A stretch of DNA of 64,000 nucleotides, from the NCBI RefSeq assembly GCF_011067745.1, contig NZ_JAAMPJ010000007.1, forward strand, positions 416,601-480,600, read 5' to 3'. Numbering within the stretch: the stretch's first letter is position 1; every line of letters begins with the position of its first letter. Below are positions 27,064 to 36,700 of the stretch, in pieces. A program made the translations under genes and the position numbers. The stretch comes from Lentzea alba. GTDB taxonomy: Bacteria > Actinomycetota > Actinomycetes > Mycobacteriales > Pseudonocardiaceae. The notes under the pieces are model-generated. The model made no database searches, was not told where the DNA came from, and saw nothing but the letters and a program-made list of their open reading frames with translations.

Positions 27064-27201
27064 GCGCCAGTCCTCCCTGCTCAGGGTCGGTCGGCCAAAG
27101 TGTGCAAAATCGTGCGCTCGTTGAGCAGATTTGGCAATACCTGCGCACAAACAACTCAAAACTGCGCACGACGTGAGCGAGTTTGCTGTTACTGTGAGCG
27201 C
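27064..27201. promoter_or_regulatory. Divergent promoter with repeated CTGCGCAC sites, candidate DeoR operator
   Basis: The 138-bp gap between the kinase and DeoR genes is A/T rich from 27098 to 27200. CTGCGCAC occurs at 27141-27148 and 27162-27169, exactly 21 bp (two helical turns) apart, and an inverted half-site GTGCGC lies at 27112-27117. DeoR-type repressors often bind several such sites. This is the best candidate operator for both divergent units. Confidence 0.6.
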
Positions 27202-27954
27202 GTGCTTCCCCAGCGACGCCACGATCTGATCTTGCGCACGCTCCGCTCCGAAGGGCCGGCCGGCGTGCAGGTCCTCGCCGAGCGCCTCGGTGTCAGCCCG
27301 GCGACCATCCGGCGCGACCTGGTCGAACTGGACCGGCAGGGCAGGCTCACCAGGGTGCACGGCGGGGCCGTGGCCGCGGAGGACCTCGACGACCCGTTCG
27401 CCGAGGTGGCGATGCTCCGGGTCGAGGAGAAGGACGCTGTCGCCGAACGGGCCGCACAGCTGATCAAGGACGGCGAGGCGGTGCTGCTGGACATCGGCAC
27501 CACCGCCCACCGCCTCGCCCGCAAGCTGCACGGCCGCTCGCTCACCGTGATCACCAGCAACCTGATGGTCTACGAGGAGCTGAAGGACGACCAGGAGATC
27601 CAGATCGTGCTGCTGGGCGGCGTCCTGCGGCGCAGCTACCACTCTCTCGTCGGGTTCCTGACCGAGGACAACCTGCGCCAGGTCCACGCCGACCACCTCA
27701 TCCTCGGCACCAGCGGCGTGCGGCCGACCGGCCAGGTGATGGACACGACCGCGGTCGAGGTGCCGTTGAAACGGGCGATGATCGCGGCGGCCGACCAGGT
27801 CGTGCTGCTCGCCGACGTGGGCAAGTTCCCCGGTACCGGCATCGCGAAGGTGTGCGGGCCGAAGGACATCGACGTGGTGATCACCAACGCGCCGGCGGAT
27901 CCGGCGACGGCCGCGGCGCTGCGGGAGGGGGAGGTCGAGGTGATCGAGGTTTGA
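27202..27954 (+). CDS. DeoR/GlpR-family transcriptional regulator
   Basis: This 250-residue protein has the N-terminal DeoR helix-turn-helix (VQVLAERLGVSPATIRRDLVELDRQGRLTRVHGGA) and a C-terminal sensor domain of the ISOCOT fold with DIGTTAHRLARKL and NLMVYEEL. DeoR proteins usually respond to a phosphorylated sugar. The GTG start lies in a region where the upstream frame is not coding-like. It is divergent from the kinase-transporter unit and overlaps the following GH4 gene by four bases, so it probably controls the whole locus. Confidence 0.95.
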   Translation: MLPQRRHDLILRTLRSEGPAGVQVLAERLGVSPATIRRDLVELDRQGRLTRVHGGAVAAEDLDDPFAEVAMLRVEEKDAVAERAAQLIKDGEAVLLDIGTTAHRLARKLHGRSLTVITSNLMVYEELKDDQEIQIVLLGGVLRRSYHSLVGFLTEDNLRQVHADHLILGTSGVRPTGQVMDTTAVEVPLKRAMIAAADQVVLLADVGKFPGTGIAKVCGPKDIDVVITNAPADPATAAALREGEVEVIEV

Positions 27955-29294
27955 GGCTCACGATTCTCGGCGGCGGCGGGTTCCGCGTGCCGCTGGTGCA
28001 CCAGGCGTTGCTGTCCGACCGCGGCGAAGGCCGGATCACCGAGCTCGTGCTGCACGACCTCGATCCCGGCAGGCTCGCGGCGATCGGGCACGTGCTCGCG
28101 CAGCAGGAGCAGGACGTGCCCGACCCGCCCCGGGTCACCGCCACGACCGACCTCGACGAGGCGCTCACGGGCGCCGACTTCGTCTTCTCGGCGATCCGGG
28201 TCGGCGGCCTGCAGGGCAGGATGATCGACGAGAAGGTCGCGCTGGAGCAGGGCGTGCTCGGGCAGGAGACGGTGGGCGCCGGCGGTGTCGCCTACGGTCT
28301 GCGCACCGTGCCGGTCGCGCTGCGGATCGCCCAGCGCATCGCCGCACTCGCGCCGCAGGCGTGGGTCATCAACTTCACCAACCCCGCCGGGATCGTGACC
28401 GAGGCGATGTCCCGCCACCTCGGCGACCGGGTCATCGGCATCTGCGACTCGCCGGTGGGGCTCGGGCGCCGCGTCGCGCACGCACTCGGCCTGGATCCGG
28501 CGAAGACGTGGATCGACTACGCGGGACTGAACCACCTCGGCTGGCTGCGCGGCATCCACGTCGGCGGCGAGAACCACCTCCCGCGACTGCTGGCCGACAC
28601 CGACGCGCTGACCTCGTTCGAGGAAGGCAAGATGTTCGGGGCGGACTGGCTGCGCACCATCGGCGCGATCCCGAACGAGTACCTGCAGTACTACTACTTC
28701 ACGCGGGAAGCGGTCGCCGTCGCGCAGAACGTGCCGCAGACCCGTGGCGCGGTGCTGGCCGACCAGCAGGACCGCTTCTACGACGCCGTGCGCCGCGACC
28801 CCGGCTCGGCACTGTCCATCTGGGAGTCCGCCCGGCTGGAGCGGGAAAGCACCTATGGCGCGGAAAGCCGGGAGATGGCGGGCATCGAGAGCCGGGACGA
28901 GGACGACCTCGAGTCCGGCGGCTACGAGAAGGTCGCGCTCGCGCTCATGCGGGCGATCGCCCACGACGAGCGGACGACGCTGATCCTCAACGTCCGCAAC
29001 CGTTCGACGCTGAGCATCCTCGACGCGGACGCGGTGGTCGAGGTGCCCTGCGTCGTCGACTCGGCGGGCGCACGCCCGGTCGTGATCGACCAGCTGCCCG
29101 AACACGCGCGCGGGCTGGTGTGCGGCGTGAAGGCGGTCGACCGCGCGGTGATCGAGGCCGCGGTCGGCGGATCCCGTGCCACGGCGGTGAAAGCACTGGC
29201 GTTGCACCCTCTCGTCGACTCGGTCACCGTCGCCCGCCGCCTGCTCGACGGCTACCAGAGCCGGATCCCGGACCTCGCCTATCTACGGGCCTAG
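27951..29294 (+). CDS. Glycoside hydrolase family 4 (NAD- and metal-dependent)
   Basis: This 447-residue enzyme has the N-terminal Rossmann glycine motif (TILGGGGFRVP), NFTNPAGIVTEA and the metal-ligand cysteine in GICDSP (Cys165), all typical of GH4. GH4 enzymes cleave glycosides by an oxidation-elimination route that uses NAD+ and usually Mn2+; many act on 6-phosphoglycosides. The start is TTG at 27951, overlapping the DeoR stop (TTGA), with a purine-rich GGGAGGGGGAGG upstream. Whether it needs a phosphorylated substrate is not clear, because no PTS is present here. Confidence 0.9.
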   Translation: MRLTILGGGGFRVPLVHQALLSDRGEGRITELVLHDLDPGRLAAIGHVLAQQEQDVPDPPRVTATTDLDEALTGADFVFSAIRVGGLQGRMIDEKVALEQGVLGQETVGAGGVAYGLRTVPVALRIAQRIAALAPQAWVINFTNPAGIVTEAMSRHLGDRVIGICDSPVGLGRRVAHALGLDPAKTWIDYAGLNHLGWLRGIHVGGENHLPRLLADTDALTSFEEGKMFGADWLRTIGAIPNEYLQYYYFTREAVAVAQNVPQTRGAVLADQQDRFYDAVRRDPGSALSIWESARLERESTYGAESREMAGIESRDEDDLESGGYEKVALALMRAIAHDERTTLILNVRNRSTLSILDADAVVEVPCVVDSAGARPVVIDQLPEHARGLVCGVKAVDRAVIEAAVGGSRATAVKALALHPLVDSVTVARRLLDGYQSRIPDLAYLRA

Positions 29295-29411
29295 GGTCCG
29301 CACACCGGTCTTGTACGTGGGCCGTGCCGCCGGGGGTCGCCTCAGGCCCGGCTATCGCGGATCCAGACTTCGATACAGACCCTCTCGCCCGCCGAGCATC
29401 AGGGAGACGTC

Positions 29412-32400
29412 GTGCACGACGACCGCAAGCTGGTGGAGGAACGACTCGAACGGGCGCTGAACCAGCGGATCCGGCCGGCGAAGTACGCGGCGTCGGCACC
29501 GTTGGAGGTCGAGGTCTGGCACGTGCCGGACGAGCCGGTCCCGGTGACCGACGCGCTCGCCGCCGACTACGAGCCGTTCGCGGTCGGCGGGCGCTGGGGC
29601 AGGCCGTGGTCGACCAGCTGGTTCCGCGTCCGCGGGACGGTGCCGGCGCAGTGGGCCGGTCGACGTGTGGAGGCGGTCATCGACCTCGGCTTCGTCGGGG
29701 ACTGGCCGGGCAACCAGGCCGAGGCGCTCGTCCACGATCTCGACGGGCGGCCGGTGAAAGGCGTCGCGCCGTACAACCACCACGTGCCGGTCGCGAACCC
29801 GTGCTCGGGTGGTGAACAGGTCGCGTTCCTGGTCGAGGCCGCGGCGAACCCCGACATCCTCGCGGGCGGTTTCGCGCCCACCCCGTTGGGAGACAAGGCG
29901 ACCGCGGGCGACGAGCCGCTGTACCGGCTGGCGCGCGCCGACCTCGCCGTGCTCGACGAGGAGGTCTGGCAGCTGACCATCGACCTGGAGGTGCTCAGCG
30001 AGCTGATGGCCGAGCTCGCGCTCATCGATCCCCGCCGGCACGAGGTCCTGCGGGCAGTGGAACGGGCGCTGGACGCACTCGACCTGCACGACGTCTCCGG
30101 CACGGCGTCGGCCGCACGTGCCGAGCTGACGGACGTGCTGACCCGGCCGGCACACGCGAGCGCGCACACCCTCTCCGCGGTGGGCCACGCCCACATCGAC
30201 AGCGCGTGGCTGTGGCCGATCAGGGAGACGATCCGCAAGACCTCCAGGACCTTCGCCAACGTCACGGCGCTGGCCGCCGAGTACCCGGAGTTCGTCTTCG
30301 CCTGCTCGCAGGCCCAGCAGTACGCGTGGGTCGAGCAACACCACCCGGCGATCTTCGAACGGATCCGCGACACCATCAAGACGGGCCAGTGGATCCCGGT
30401 CGGCGGCATGTGGGTCGAGTCCGACGCGAACCTGCCCGGTGGCGAGGCGCTCGCGCGGCAGTTGGTGCACGGCAAGAGGTTCTTCCTCGACAGGTTCGGC
30501 GTGGACTGCGACGGGGTCTGGCTGCCGGACTCGTTCGGCTACACCGCGGCCTTCCCCCAGCTCGCGCTGCTGGCCGGCATGCGGTGGTTCCTGACCCAGA
30601 AGCTGTCGTGGAACCAGACGAACAAGCTGCCGCACCACACGTTCTGGTGGGAGGGCATCGACGGGAGCCGGGTCTTCACCCACTTCCCGCCGGTGGACAC
30701 CTACAACGCGACGCTCTCGGGCGAGGAGCTGGCGCACGCGGTGCGCAACTTCGCCGAGAAGGGCAGGGGAACCCGGTCGCTGGTCCCGTTCGGCCACGGC
30801 GACGGCGGTGGCGGCCCGACCAGGGAGATGCTGGAGCGGGCCCGCAGGCTGCGCGACCTGGAGGGCTCACCGAAGGTCGTGATCGAGCCGCCGTCCGAGT
30901 TCTTCCGCGCCGCGCAGGCCGAGTACCAGGACGCACCGGTGTGGTCCGGTGAGCTGTATCTGGAACTGCACCGCGCCACCTACACGACCCAGTCGCGCAC
31001 CAAGGCGGGCAACCGCCGCAGCGAGCACCTCCTGCGAGAGGCCGAGCTGTGGGCGGCGACCGCAGCTGTCCACAGTGGATTAGCCTATCCCTACGACGAG
31101 CTGGACCGGTTGTGGAAGACCGTGCTGCTGCACCAGTTCCACGACATCCTGCCCGGTAGCTCGATCGCCTGGGTGCACCAGGAAGCCGAGGCCACGTACG
31201 CACGTGTGAAGGCGGAGCTCGAGGACATCATCGCCGCCGCCATCGGCGCGTTGACGACCGACGGCGCTTCGGCGGAGCCGTTGGTCTTCAACGCGGGCCC
31301 ACAACCCCGGGCAGACGTCGTGTCGACCGCGGACGGGACCGCGTTCGTGGAGGTACCGGCGTTGGGCGTGGCGAGCGCCGGCGCCTCGACGCCATCCGGC
31401 GAGGTTCAGGTCACCGACCGCCTGCTGGACAACGGACTCGTCCGCGTCGAGCTCGACGACAACGGGCTGTTGGCCTCCGTCCGCGACCTCGTGGCCGGTC
31501 GCGAGGTGCTCGCCCGGCCGGGCAACGTGCTGCAACTGCACCCCGACTTCCCCAACCACTGGGACGCCTGGGACATCGACGCGCACTACCGCCGCAGGCA
31601 CGTCGACCTCACGGAGGTGGACTCGATCAGCGTGGTCGAGCACGGCCCGCTCGTCGGCGCGATCCGGATCGAGCGGTCGTTCGGCGCCTCGCGGATCACC
31701 CAGACCGTGCGCGTGCGGGCAGGCAGCCGCCGCGTCGACGTCGAGACCGCGGTCGAGTGGCACGAGTCGGAGAAGATCCTCAAGGCGGCGTTCCCGATCG
31801 ACGTGCACGCCGACCGGTCCTCGGCCGAGATCCAGTTCGGCCACGTCCACCGGCCGACCCACGTCAACACCAGCTGGGACGCGGCCCGGTTCGAGGTCTA
31901 CGCGCACCGCTGGGTGCACGTCGCCGAGCCGGGCTACGGCGTGGCCGTGCTCAACGACTCCACCTACGGTCACGACATCACGCGAAACGGCGGCGTCACC
32001 ACGGTGCGGCTCAGCCTGGTGCGGGCGCCGCACAGCCCCGATCCGCACGCCGACCAGGGCACGCACCGGTTCACGTACTCCCTGCTGGCCAACGCTTCCA
32101 TCGCCGACGCGGTCGCGGAGGGCTACGCGCTCAACCTGCCGCTGCGCGTGGCCGGCTCGGCGGCACCACCACCCGCGCCACTGATCACTGTGGACAGTCC
32201 CGTGATCGTGGTCGAAGCGATAAAGCTGGCCGACGACCGGTCCGGGGACGTCATCGTGCGGCTCTACGAGTCGTTGGGAGGCAGGGCCGTCGCGACGGTT
32301 CGCCCCGGCTTTCCCGTGTCCGCGATGGAAGTCGTCGATCTGCTCGAACGACCGCTGCACACCTTGGACGGCTTCGACATCTCGCTGCGCCCCTTCCAAG

Positions 32401-32438
32401 TGCTGACCCTGCGCCTGCGCCGAGGAGACAGCCGATGA
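29412..32438 (+). CDS. Alpha-mannosidase, glycoside hydrolase family 38
   Basis: This 1008-residue enzyme has the order expected of GH38: N-terminal jelly-roll region, catalytic domain with the zinc motif GHAHIDSAW (His261, Asp263) and nucleophile Asp373 (WLPDSFGY), helical bundle, and large C-terminal beta domains. There is no signal peptide, so it should act in the cytoplasm on imported oligosaccharide. The GTG start follows AGGGAG. Codon 557 is the rare leucine codon TTA. It overlaps the fucosidase gene by four bases (ATGA), indicating coupled translation. Confidence 0.95.
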   Translation: MHDDRKLVEERLERALNQRIRPAKYAASAPLEVEVWHVPDEPVPVTDALAADYEPFAVGGRWGRPWSTSWFRVRGTVPAQWAGRRVEAVIDLGFVGDWPGNQAEALVHDLDGRPVKGVAPYNHHVPVANPCSGGEQVAFLVEAAANPDILAGGFAPTPLGDKATAGDEPLYRLARADLAVLDEEVWQLTIDLEVLSELMAELALIDPRRHEVLRAVERALDALDLHDVSGTASAARAELTDVLTRPAHASAHTLSAVGHAHIDSAWLWPIRETIRKTSRTFANVTALAAEYPEFVFACSQAQQYAWVEQHHPAIFERIRDTIKTGQWIPVGGMWVESDANLPGGEALARQLVHGKRFFLDRFGVDCDGVWLPDSFGYTAAFPQLALLAGMRWFLTQKLSWNQTNKLPHHTFWWEGIDGSRVFTHFPPVDTYNATLSGEELAHAVRNFAEKGRGTRSLVPFGHGDGGGGPTREMLERARRLRDLEGSPKVVIEPPSEFFRAAQAEYQDAPVWSGELYLELHRATYTTQSRTKAGNRRSEHLLREAELWAATAAVHSGLAYPYDELDRLWKTVLLHQFHDILPGSSIAWVHQEAEATYARVKAELEDIIAAAIGALTTDGASAEPLVFNAGPQPRADVVSTADGTAFVEVPALGVASAGASTPSGEVQVTDRLLDNGLVRVELDDNGLLASVRDLVAGREVLARPGNVLQLHPDFPNHWDAWDIDAHYRRRHVDLTEVDSISVVEHGPLVGAIRIERSFGASRITQTVRVRAGSRRVDVETAVEWHESEKILKAAFPIDVHADRSSAEIQFGHVHRPTHVNTSWDAARFEVYAHRWVHVAEPGYGVAVLNDSTYGHDITRNGGVTTVRLSLVRAPHSPDPHADQGTHRFTYSLLANASIADAVAEGYALNLPLRVAGSAAPPPAPLITVDSPVIVVEAIKLADDRSGDVIVRLYESLGGRAVATVRPGFPVSAMEVVDLLERPLHTLDGFDISLRPFQVLTLRLRRGDSR

Positions 32439-33676
32439 CCGCGTGGTTCACCGAGGCCCGGTTCGGACTGTTCGTGCACTGGGGCCTGTACTCGTTGGCG
32501 GCACGGCACGAGTGGGTCAAGCAGCGCGAGAAGCTGAGCGACGCCGACTACCAGCGGTACTTCGACCACTTCCGCGCCGACCGCTTCGACGCGCGGCAGT
32601 GGGCCCGCGACGCGAAGGCGGCCGGGATGAAGTACGCGGTGCTGACCACCAAGCACCACGACGGCTTCTGTCTGTGGGACTCGGCCCTGACCGACTACAA
32701 GTCCACCAGGACGCCCTTCGGGCGGGACGTCGTCGCGGAGTTCGTCGCGGCCTTCCGCGCCGAAGGACTGCGCGTCGGCTTCTACCACTCCCTGCTCGAC
32801 TGGCACCACCCGGACTTCACCATCGACGGCTGGCATCCCCAGTGGGAGCAGCGCGACACCCTCGACGCGGGCCGTGACATGGACCGCTATGTGGAGTACC
32901 TGCACGGCCAGGTGCGTGAACTGGTCACCGCGCACCAGCCCGACCTGCTCTGGTTCGACTTCACCTACGACGACGACCACCGGGTGGAAGTGGGCAAGGG
33001 CTCTGACGACTGGCGGGCGGCCGAACTGGTCGAACTGGTCCGCTCGGTGAGCCCGCACACCCTGCTCAACGACCGGCTCGGCCTGCCCGGCAGCGAGGAC
33101 TTCGCCACCGCCGAGGAGGCGTCGCCGGACGACGGCCCCGGTGTCCCGTGGGAGGCCTGCCGCACGCTCAACGGCTCCTGGGGATACGCACCGGGGTTCC
33201 AGCAGTGGCTCGACGCGGGCCAGGTCGTCAGGATCCTCGTCGACGCCGTGTCCAAGGGCGGCAACCTGTTGCTCAACGTCGGCCCCGACGGCCGCGGCGC
33301 GTTCGAGCCGCGTGCTCGCGACCTGCTGGCCGAAGTCGGTGCGTGGACGACGCTGCACAGCGACGCGATCCACGGCGCGGGCCCAGCGACCGACATCACT
33401 TCCCCGCGCGACACCAGGCTCACCCGGTCCGGAAACCGGCTCTTCGTCCACGGCTTCGGCTGGCAGGCGGGCATTCTGGTGCTGCCAGGACTCGGCGGCC
33501 GCGTCCGCTTCGCGTCGTTCCTGCACGACGGCGCGGAGGTCGCGTCGAGCGTCGTGGACGACGAAGGCCACCTGCCGCACCTGCGCGCCGCGGGCCCGCC
33601 GGGGTCCCTGGTTCTGCACCTGCCCGCGGGACGCCCGGACGTCCTCGTGCCCGTGATCGAACTGATCCTGGACTGA
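32435..33676 (+). CDS. Alpha-L-fucosidase, glycoside hydrolase family 29
   Basis: This 413-residue enzyme begins directly with the catalytic barrel (ARFGLFVHWGLYSL) and has TKHHDGFCLWDS and the nucleophile region LLWFDFTYDD (Asp175), followed by NLLLNVGPDGRG and a short C-terminal beta domain. It has no signal peptide. GH29 enzymes remove alpha-L-fucose. Pairing with a GH38 mannosidase and an oligosaccharide importer suggests intracellular breakdown of fucosylated, mannose-containing glycans such as N-glycan fragments. Confidence 0.95.
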   Translation: MTAWFTEARFGLFVHWGLYSLAARHEWVKQREKLSDADYQRYFDHFRADRFDARQWARDAKAAGMKYAVLTTKHHDGFCLWDSALTDYKSTRTPFGRDVVAEFVAAFRAEGLRVGFYHSLLDWHHPDFTIDGWHPQWEQRDTLDAGRDMDRYVEYLHGQVRELVTAHQPDLLWFDFTYDDDHRVEVGKGSDDWRAAELVELVRSVSPHTLLNDRLGLPGSEDFATAEEASPDDGPGVPWEACRTLNGSWGYAPGFQQWLDAGQVVRILVDAVSKGGNLLLNVGPDGRGAFEPRARDLLAEVGAWTTLHSDAIHGAGPATDITSPRDTRLTRSGNRLFVHGFGWQAGILVLPGLGGRVRFASFLHDGAEVASSVVDDEGHLPHLRAAGPPGSLVLHLPAGRPDVLVPVIELILD

Positions 33677-33697
33677 TCACGCCCATGAACACGGGCA

Positions 33698-33738
33698 ACG
33701 CCCCGGCCACCTCTCCCCTCTCGAGGTGGCCGGGGCGT
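33698..33738. terminator. 16-bp perfect hairpin between convergent units
   Basis: Bases 33698-33713 pair perfectly with 33723-33738 around a nine-base loop. The hairpin sits between the fucosidase stop (33676) and the stop of the convergent RHS gene (33755). The strong G/C stem without a U-tract is usual for this genome. Confidence 0.85.
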
Positions 33739-33754
33739 ACACCCTGCAGCGCGG

Positions 33755-36700
33755 TCAGGGGACCCACGCGTCGTTCTTCTGGAATCCTGCCCAGGTGGTG
33801 TTCGTCCAGTCCGTGGCCTTGTTGGGCATTCCGCCACCCGGCATCTTCACCAGGTTGAGCTCAACCGGGCGGCCGCTCTGCAGCGCGGCGACGAAGGTGT
33901 GGTGCTTGTCCCCCGCGATGGTCAGCTGGCTGGAATTGTTCGGCGGGTAGTAGACCGGAACCTTGACCGGATCATTCATCACTCCCGCCTTCTTCCAGTC
34001 GGCGATCTTGTCGTCCACGATCTTGGTGCTGACGTGCTGCTGCATGGGAGCGACGTCGTTGTAGTTCTTGCCCGGGATCTTGTCCACCGCGGGGTTGTAG
34101 GTGTATTTCCCCTCCACCTTGTACACACCGAACTTCTCCGGCTGGCTCGGGGGCTTGAAATCCTGTTTGCCCGGCGGATTCGGCGATCCACCGGCGTTGT
34201 CCGGCTTGGCCGGCGGGTTCGGCTTCGGCCCTGGCTGCGGCTTCGGCGGTGCCGCGAGGTGGGGCGGCTTCGGCTTGACCGGCGGTGCCGACAGGTGGGG
34301 CGGCTTCGGCGGCGGCGGAGGCTTCGGCTTGTTGTCGCTGCCTCCGGTGTTGCCCGGCTTGTGCCCCGCACCCGGCGTGCTCGGCGCGTTGCTCGTGTTC
34401 GTCGTGCCGCCGCAGTTCATCAGGCCGAGCGGGTCGAACTCGGCGGTCGGGTCGTCGGTGTAGGCAACGGGATTCGGCCCCGCTTCGAGACCGAGCGGGT
34501 CCTGGCTCAGGTAACGCGCGGTCTGCGGGTCGTAGTAGCGGTACACGTTGTAGTGCAGGCCCGATTCCTCGTCGGCGTACTGACCGGGAAAACGCAGCGG
34601 GGTGCCGGCCCGCGCCGCCGCGGACGCCAGGTGGCGACCCCACAGTGTGCGATTTCCGTGCCACGCCACGGTTCCGTTGGTGTCCACGAGTTCCGTGGGA
34701 GTGCCCATCGCATCGGTGACGATCGAGTAGAAATGTTCTCCGTCAGGTCCCCGCTCCAGTTGGGTCACCGGCGCGTCGTCGACAGGATGGCGCTCCCACG
34801 TGACAACCCTGCGGACACCGAACGCATTGGTGTGCACCTGCTCGATCAGCACGCTGCCGTCCCAGGTGAACTCCACCGACTCGGCCACGGCACCGTCCGG
34901 AGCGAGCCGTTGCTTGGCGATCCTGCGGCCCAGCGGGTCGTAGCGGTACTGCCACCGCACACCGTCCGGCGTGATGACGCCGACCAGTTGGTCGGCGGCG
35001 TCCCAGAGGTAGCGCCAAGCCCGCTCACCGGCCGGGTGACGCTCGCGCCGGGAGACCCGCCGGCCTCGCCGGTCGTGTTCGTAGATCACCGCGCCCGCGG
35101 CGACGACGGTGTTGCGGTCGAAGCGCCGCTGCCCCGCCGCCGGTTCCCCCTGCTGGACGCCCGAAAGCGACCACGCCGCCAGGTTGCCTGCGGCGTCGTA
35201 ACCGAAGTTCTCCCGCACACCGGGGCTGTGGGCCGTGGTGACGCGGCCGGCCGCGCTGCGCTCGAACACCGTCGGCCCGCCGGTGGTGTCCCGAATCCCG
35301 GCGATGCGACCATCGGGCAGGTAGTCGAACACACGCTGCCGCACGACGACAGTCGACGTCAGGTCCGCGCCTGCCGCCGTGAGCACCTGGGTGGCGAGCC
35401 GGCCGCCCGGCCCGAACGACTGCTGGAGCGAACTGGTCTCGTCCACCCACCGGTTCGCCACTTTTCCCGCGTTGTCGTGGAAGTAGAGCACCGAGTGTCC
35501 CGCGGTGGTGAGTCCGATCGGCCGTTCGGCGGAATCGAAGAACCACTCGCTCTCCACGCCGGACGGGGTGCGCCGGCGGATGGTGTTGTTCTCGGCGTCA
35601 TAGGTGAAGGTGACCGCGCGCCCGTCGATGACCTCGCGGACGACCCGGCCGTGCTCGTCCCGGTCGAACTCCACCACCGACTCCGCGGAGGCGACGCGCA
35701 CCACCTCGCCGACCGGGTCGTACGCGTAGGTCGTCGTCCCGGCGGGAGTGCGGGTCTCGACCAGGTTGCCGAGCAGGTCGTAGCGGTACTCGCTGACACC
35801 TCCCTCCGGGTCGGTCGAGCGCACCAACTGCCCGGCCGCGTCGTAGACGTAGCCGCGAGTGCGTCCGTCGAAGTCGACCTGCTGGACCAGCCTTCCGGCC
35901 GCATCGTAGGTGTAGGTCCAGATCAGGCCGTTCGGATTGGTGACCGACACGAGCCGCAGCTCGGTGTCGTAGGTGTAGGCGGTGCGCGCACCGGTCGGGT
36001 CGACGGTGGCGGTCAGCACGTCGAACGGACCGTACTCGCGCCTGGTCACCCGGCCGAGCTCGTCGACCCGCTCGACCTCGTTGCCCTCGCCGTCGTAGCG
36101 CCACAGAACGCGTTCCCCGCGTGGACCGATCCGCGATGCGCGGCGGCCCTCGACCGTCCACTGCAGCTGTGTCCGCCCGCCGCCTGTCTCGGCCGCCCAC
36201 TGGGGGCGACCGAACTGGTCACGTTCCGGACCGTCCGGCACGACGCCGGACTCGTCGTCGCGCTCCACTCGCAGCGGCGTGGCGACACCGATCGGCTCCC
36301 GCAACGGGTCGGGTGCCGTTTCTCCACCGGCGGAGCCGTAGCTCCTGCGCCACGACCGGCCATCGCCGTGCACGGTGATGGAGGTCAGCACGCCGTCGGC
36401 CTCTTCGAGCACGACGACGCTGCCGTCCGGGCGCGTGACCCGCGACGGCCGCCCGTTGTCGTCGTAGGAGTAGCGGGTGGTCCGGCCGAGCGGGTCCGTG
36501 CGGGAGAGCAGCCGGTCGTAGCGATCCCACTCGAAGGTCGTGGTGTGGCCGAACTGATCGGTTTCGCGCACCGTCTGGTTGGCCTGGTTCAGCTGGAACA
36601 CCGTTGTGTGGCCGAGCGAATCGGTGTGCGTGGTGACCAGCCGCTCACGGTCGTAGTGGAAGACACCGTCGAGGAACCCGGCCATGCCCACCGTGCGCAC

